From Duganella alba (lineage in GTDB: Bacteria > Pseudomonadota > Gammaproteobacteria > Burkholderiales > Burkholderiaceae_D): 64,000 nucleotides of DNA. The notes beneath the pieces are model-generated. The model had not been told where the DNA came from, did not search any database, and saw nothing but the letters and a program-made list of their open reading frames with translations. The stretch is from the NCBI RefSeq assembly GCF_009674495.1, contig NZ_WKJN01000005.1, positions 219,138 to 283,137 on the forward strand, in the 5' to 3' direction. Of this stretch, positions 62,685 through 64,000 are shown piece by piece (the first letter of the stretch is position 1; each line of letters opens with the position of its first letter). The position numbers were made by a program, and so were the translations under genes.

Positions 62685-64000
62685 TTGGCACCGCCTTTCT
62701 TCGCCACGGCGGGTGCGGCGGCCGGCGCCGGTGCGTGCGACAGCGAATCGAGGAACACGCGCGTCAGGCGCAGGCCGTTTTCATACGACACGCCGCGCGC
62801 GTCGATGCGGCTTTGCAGGCTCATCAAGCCCTGGTCGGTGCTGGCGGTCAGCAGCGCGAAGTCGTACAGGCCGGCGAACTTGCGGTAGGCGCGCACGCAC
62901 AGCACGGCGCGCAGCGGCAGGTCCTGGTTCTTGACGAAGTCTTCGGTGCAGTTGGGGCCGGTCAGGCGCGCATCCTTGTTGCTGCCGAAGTGCTCGTTCT
63001 TGAACGAGGCGCTGGCCAGCTGGGCGAAGCGCAGCTTGTCGAGACCGGCGCTGCGCAGGAACTGGTGGCGGATCGCGATCTGTCCCGTCTGCAGCGAGCC
63101 GCTGACGAAGATCGCCGATTCCATCGCGCAGCTGGCGTCGTCCACCGTGAACGGCTTGTCGGCCTTGACGTTGGAGCGGCCCCAGCAGCGCATCTGCTCG
63201 GATTCGCGCACCGGCACCTGGTACGGGCCCATCGGCTTCAGGCTCAACGGGCTGGACAGCAACTGGTTGACCATCGCGCTCTGGTGCGCCAGCAGCTGGC
63301 CGGCCACCACGGCGGTGAAGTCGGTCGGCGCCTTGGCCTGCGCCGCGACTTTTTTGAGCAAGTCCTGGGCGTAGCGCGCCGGCACCAGGAAACTGACCAG
63401 CTCGCCATCGAGACGCTTGGAGACGTTGACGCCGGCCACCGAGCCGTCCACCGTCACGCTGGGGCCGCCGCTCATGCCGGAGTTGATCGGGCCGGTGAAC
63501 ATCAGCTGGTCGTAGAAGCTGCGCGCGATGACGCCGTTGTAGGCGCCTTCGGAAATCGCAAAGCCGAGGTCGAGCGGATTGCCCATCGAGTACAGGTACT
63601 GGCCCTGGGTCAGGCGCGCCAGCTGGTCCGGCATCTTGAAGAAGCCGGTGCCGTTGCGGCTCACGCGCAGCACGGCCAGGTCGTGCAGCACGTCGACCGC
63701 CAGCAGCTCCACATTGCCGCGCTGGCCGCCGGTGTCGACCCATTCGCCGACGTAGGTGTCGGGATCGAGCGCGAACTGCGACACCACGTGGTAGTTGGTC
63801 ACCACCAGGTTGCTGGTGCCGATCAAAAAGCCGGAGCCGACCGAGGATTGCGTGCGGCCGCTTTTCAGCAGCGAGCGCACTTGCAGGATGTCGTTCTTGG
63901 CGGCGGCGTACAGGTGTTGGGCGGCGCTGGAGGGCGGCGGCAGCGGCGCCGCATCGGCGCCGGCGGCGTCCGGTTCGGTCGCGGCCGGCTGTGCGGCGGC
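62681..64000 (-). CDS. Trypsin-like serine protease, 5' end outside the window
   Basis: 440 codons visible; the frame continues past base 64000, where an Ala/Pro-rich linker precedes the domain. The S1/HtrA-like triad is visible: His in VTNYHVV, Asp in VLHDLAVL and Ser in NSGMSGGPSV. The protease domain occupies roughly the first 190 residues after the linker; the C-terminal 200 residues hold several Cys and have no family I recognise. No PDZ domain is seen. GTG at 63880 is an internal codon, not a start. Overlaps the FHA gene by 4 bases. Confidence 0.85.
   Translation of the reverse strand, partial: AAAQPAATEPDAAGADAAPLPPPSSAAQHLYAAAKNDILQVRSLLKSGRTQSSVGSGFLIGTSNLVVTNYHVVSQFALDPDTYVGEWVDTGGQRGNVELLAVDVLHDLAVLRVSRNGTGFFKMPDQLARLTQGQYLYSMGNPLDLGFAISEGAYNGVIARSFYDQLMFTGPINSGMSGGPSVTVDGSVAGVNVSKRLDGELVSFLVPARYAQDLLKKVAAQAKAPTDFTAVVAGQLLAHQSAMVNQLLSSPLSLKPMGPYQVPVRESEQMRCWGRSNVKADKPFTVDDASCAMESAIFVSGSLQTGQIAIRHQFLRSAGLDKLRFAQLASASFKNEHFGSNKDARLTGPNCTEDFVKNQDLPLRAVLCVRAYRKFAGLYDFALLTASTDQGLMSLQSRIDARGVSYENGLRLTRVFLDSLSHAPAPAAAPAVAKKGGAK

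Overview
The window is a continuous, gene-dense chromosomal stretch with strong G/C bias at third codon positions and no phage, rRNA or CRISPR. The order tpiA, secG, tRNA-Leu, nuoA to nuoN, DUF2818, NUDIX is typical of Burkholderiales. Together with TonB-receptor/CAZyme loci and a dispersed GGGTCTGACCCC-type palindrome, it suggests an Oxalobacteraceae bacterium of the Massilia/Duganella kind. That assignment is an inference from gene content; no database was searched.

Left part (1-10 kb). A truncated TonB-dependent siderophore-type receptor is followed by a compact mannan/mannose locus. The leftward genes are a LacI-type regulator, an AGE-family epimerase/isomerase and a PfkB fructokinase. 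The rightward genes are a FucP/GluP-type sugar permease, a secreted GH5 mannanase-like enzyme and a CE2-like acetyl esterase. Two matching GTTTAG-N9-CTAAAC inverted repeats lie in the divergent promoter region. The proposed flow is extracellular deacetylation and cleavage of mannan, import by the MFS permease, mannose to fructose, then fructose 6-phosphate. A CidA/LrgA-LrgB pair and a divergent LysR regulator follow.

Middle part (10-25 kb). This looks like an amino-sugar or chito-oligosaccharide locus: a complete sugar ABC transporter (binding protein, two permeases, ATPase), a TonB receptor, a GH20 hexosaminidase, an orphan sugar-binding protein fused by overlap to an OmpR-type response regulator and a histidine kinase, and a NagX-like membrane protein. 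Two promoters in this stretch share a pair of direct-repeat boxes. These are good candidates for the binding site of the local response regulator.

Core part (25-47 kb). Two small envelope/repeat proteins and a quinone oxidoreductase precede tpiA-secG, a tRNA-Leu(GAG) with its own promoter and terminator, and all 14 genes of respiratory complex I. Downstream run DUF2818, a NUDIX hydrolase, a secreted HExxH protein, ispD, ispF and an MpaB-like protein, almost without gaps.

Right part (47-64 kb). This is accessory material: a BrnT toxin overlapped by a DUF433 protein, two secreted metallo-beta-lactamase-fold hydrolases, an M61 peptidase, an SDR/NmrA pair with a divergent LysR regulator, a second LysR regulator, an MFS exporter with a divergent TetR regulator, and a leftward operon of trypsin-like protease, FHA membrane protein and a large propeller histidine kinase, cut by the window end.
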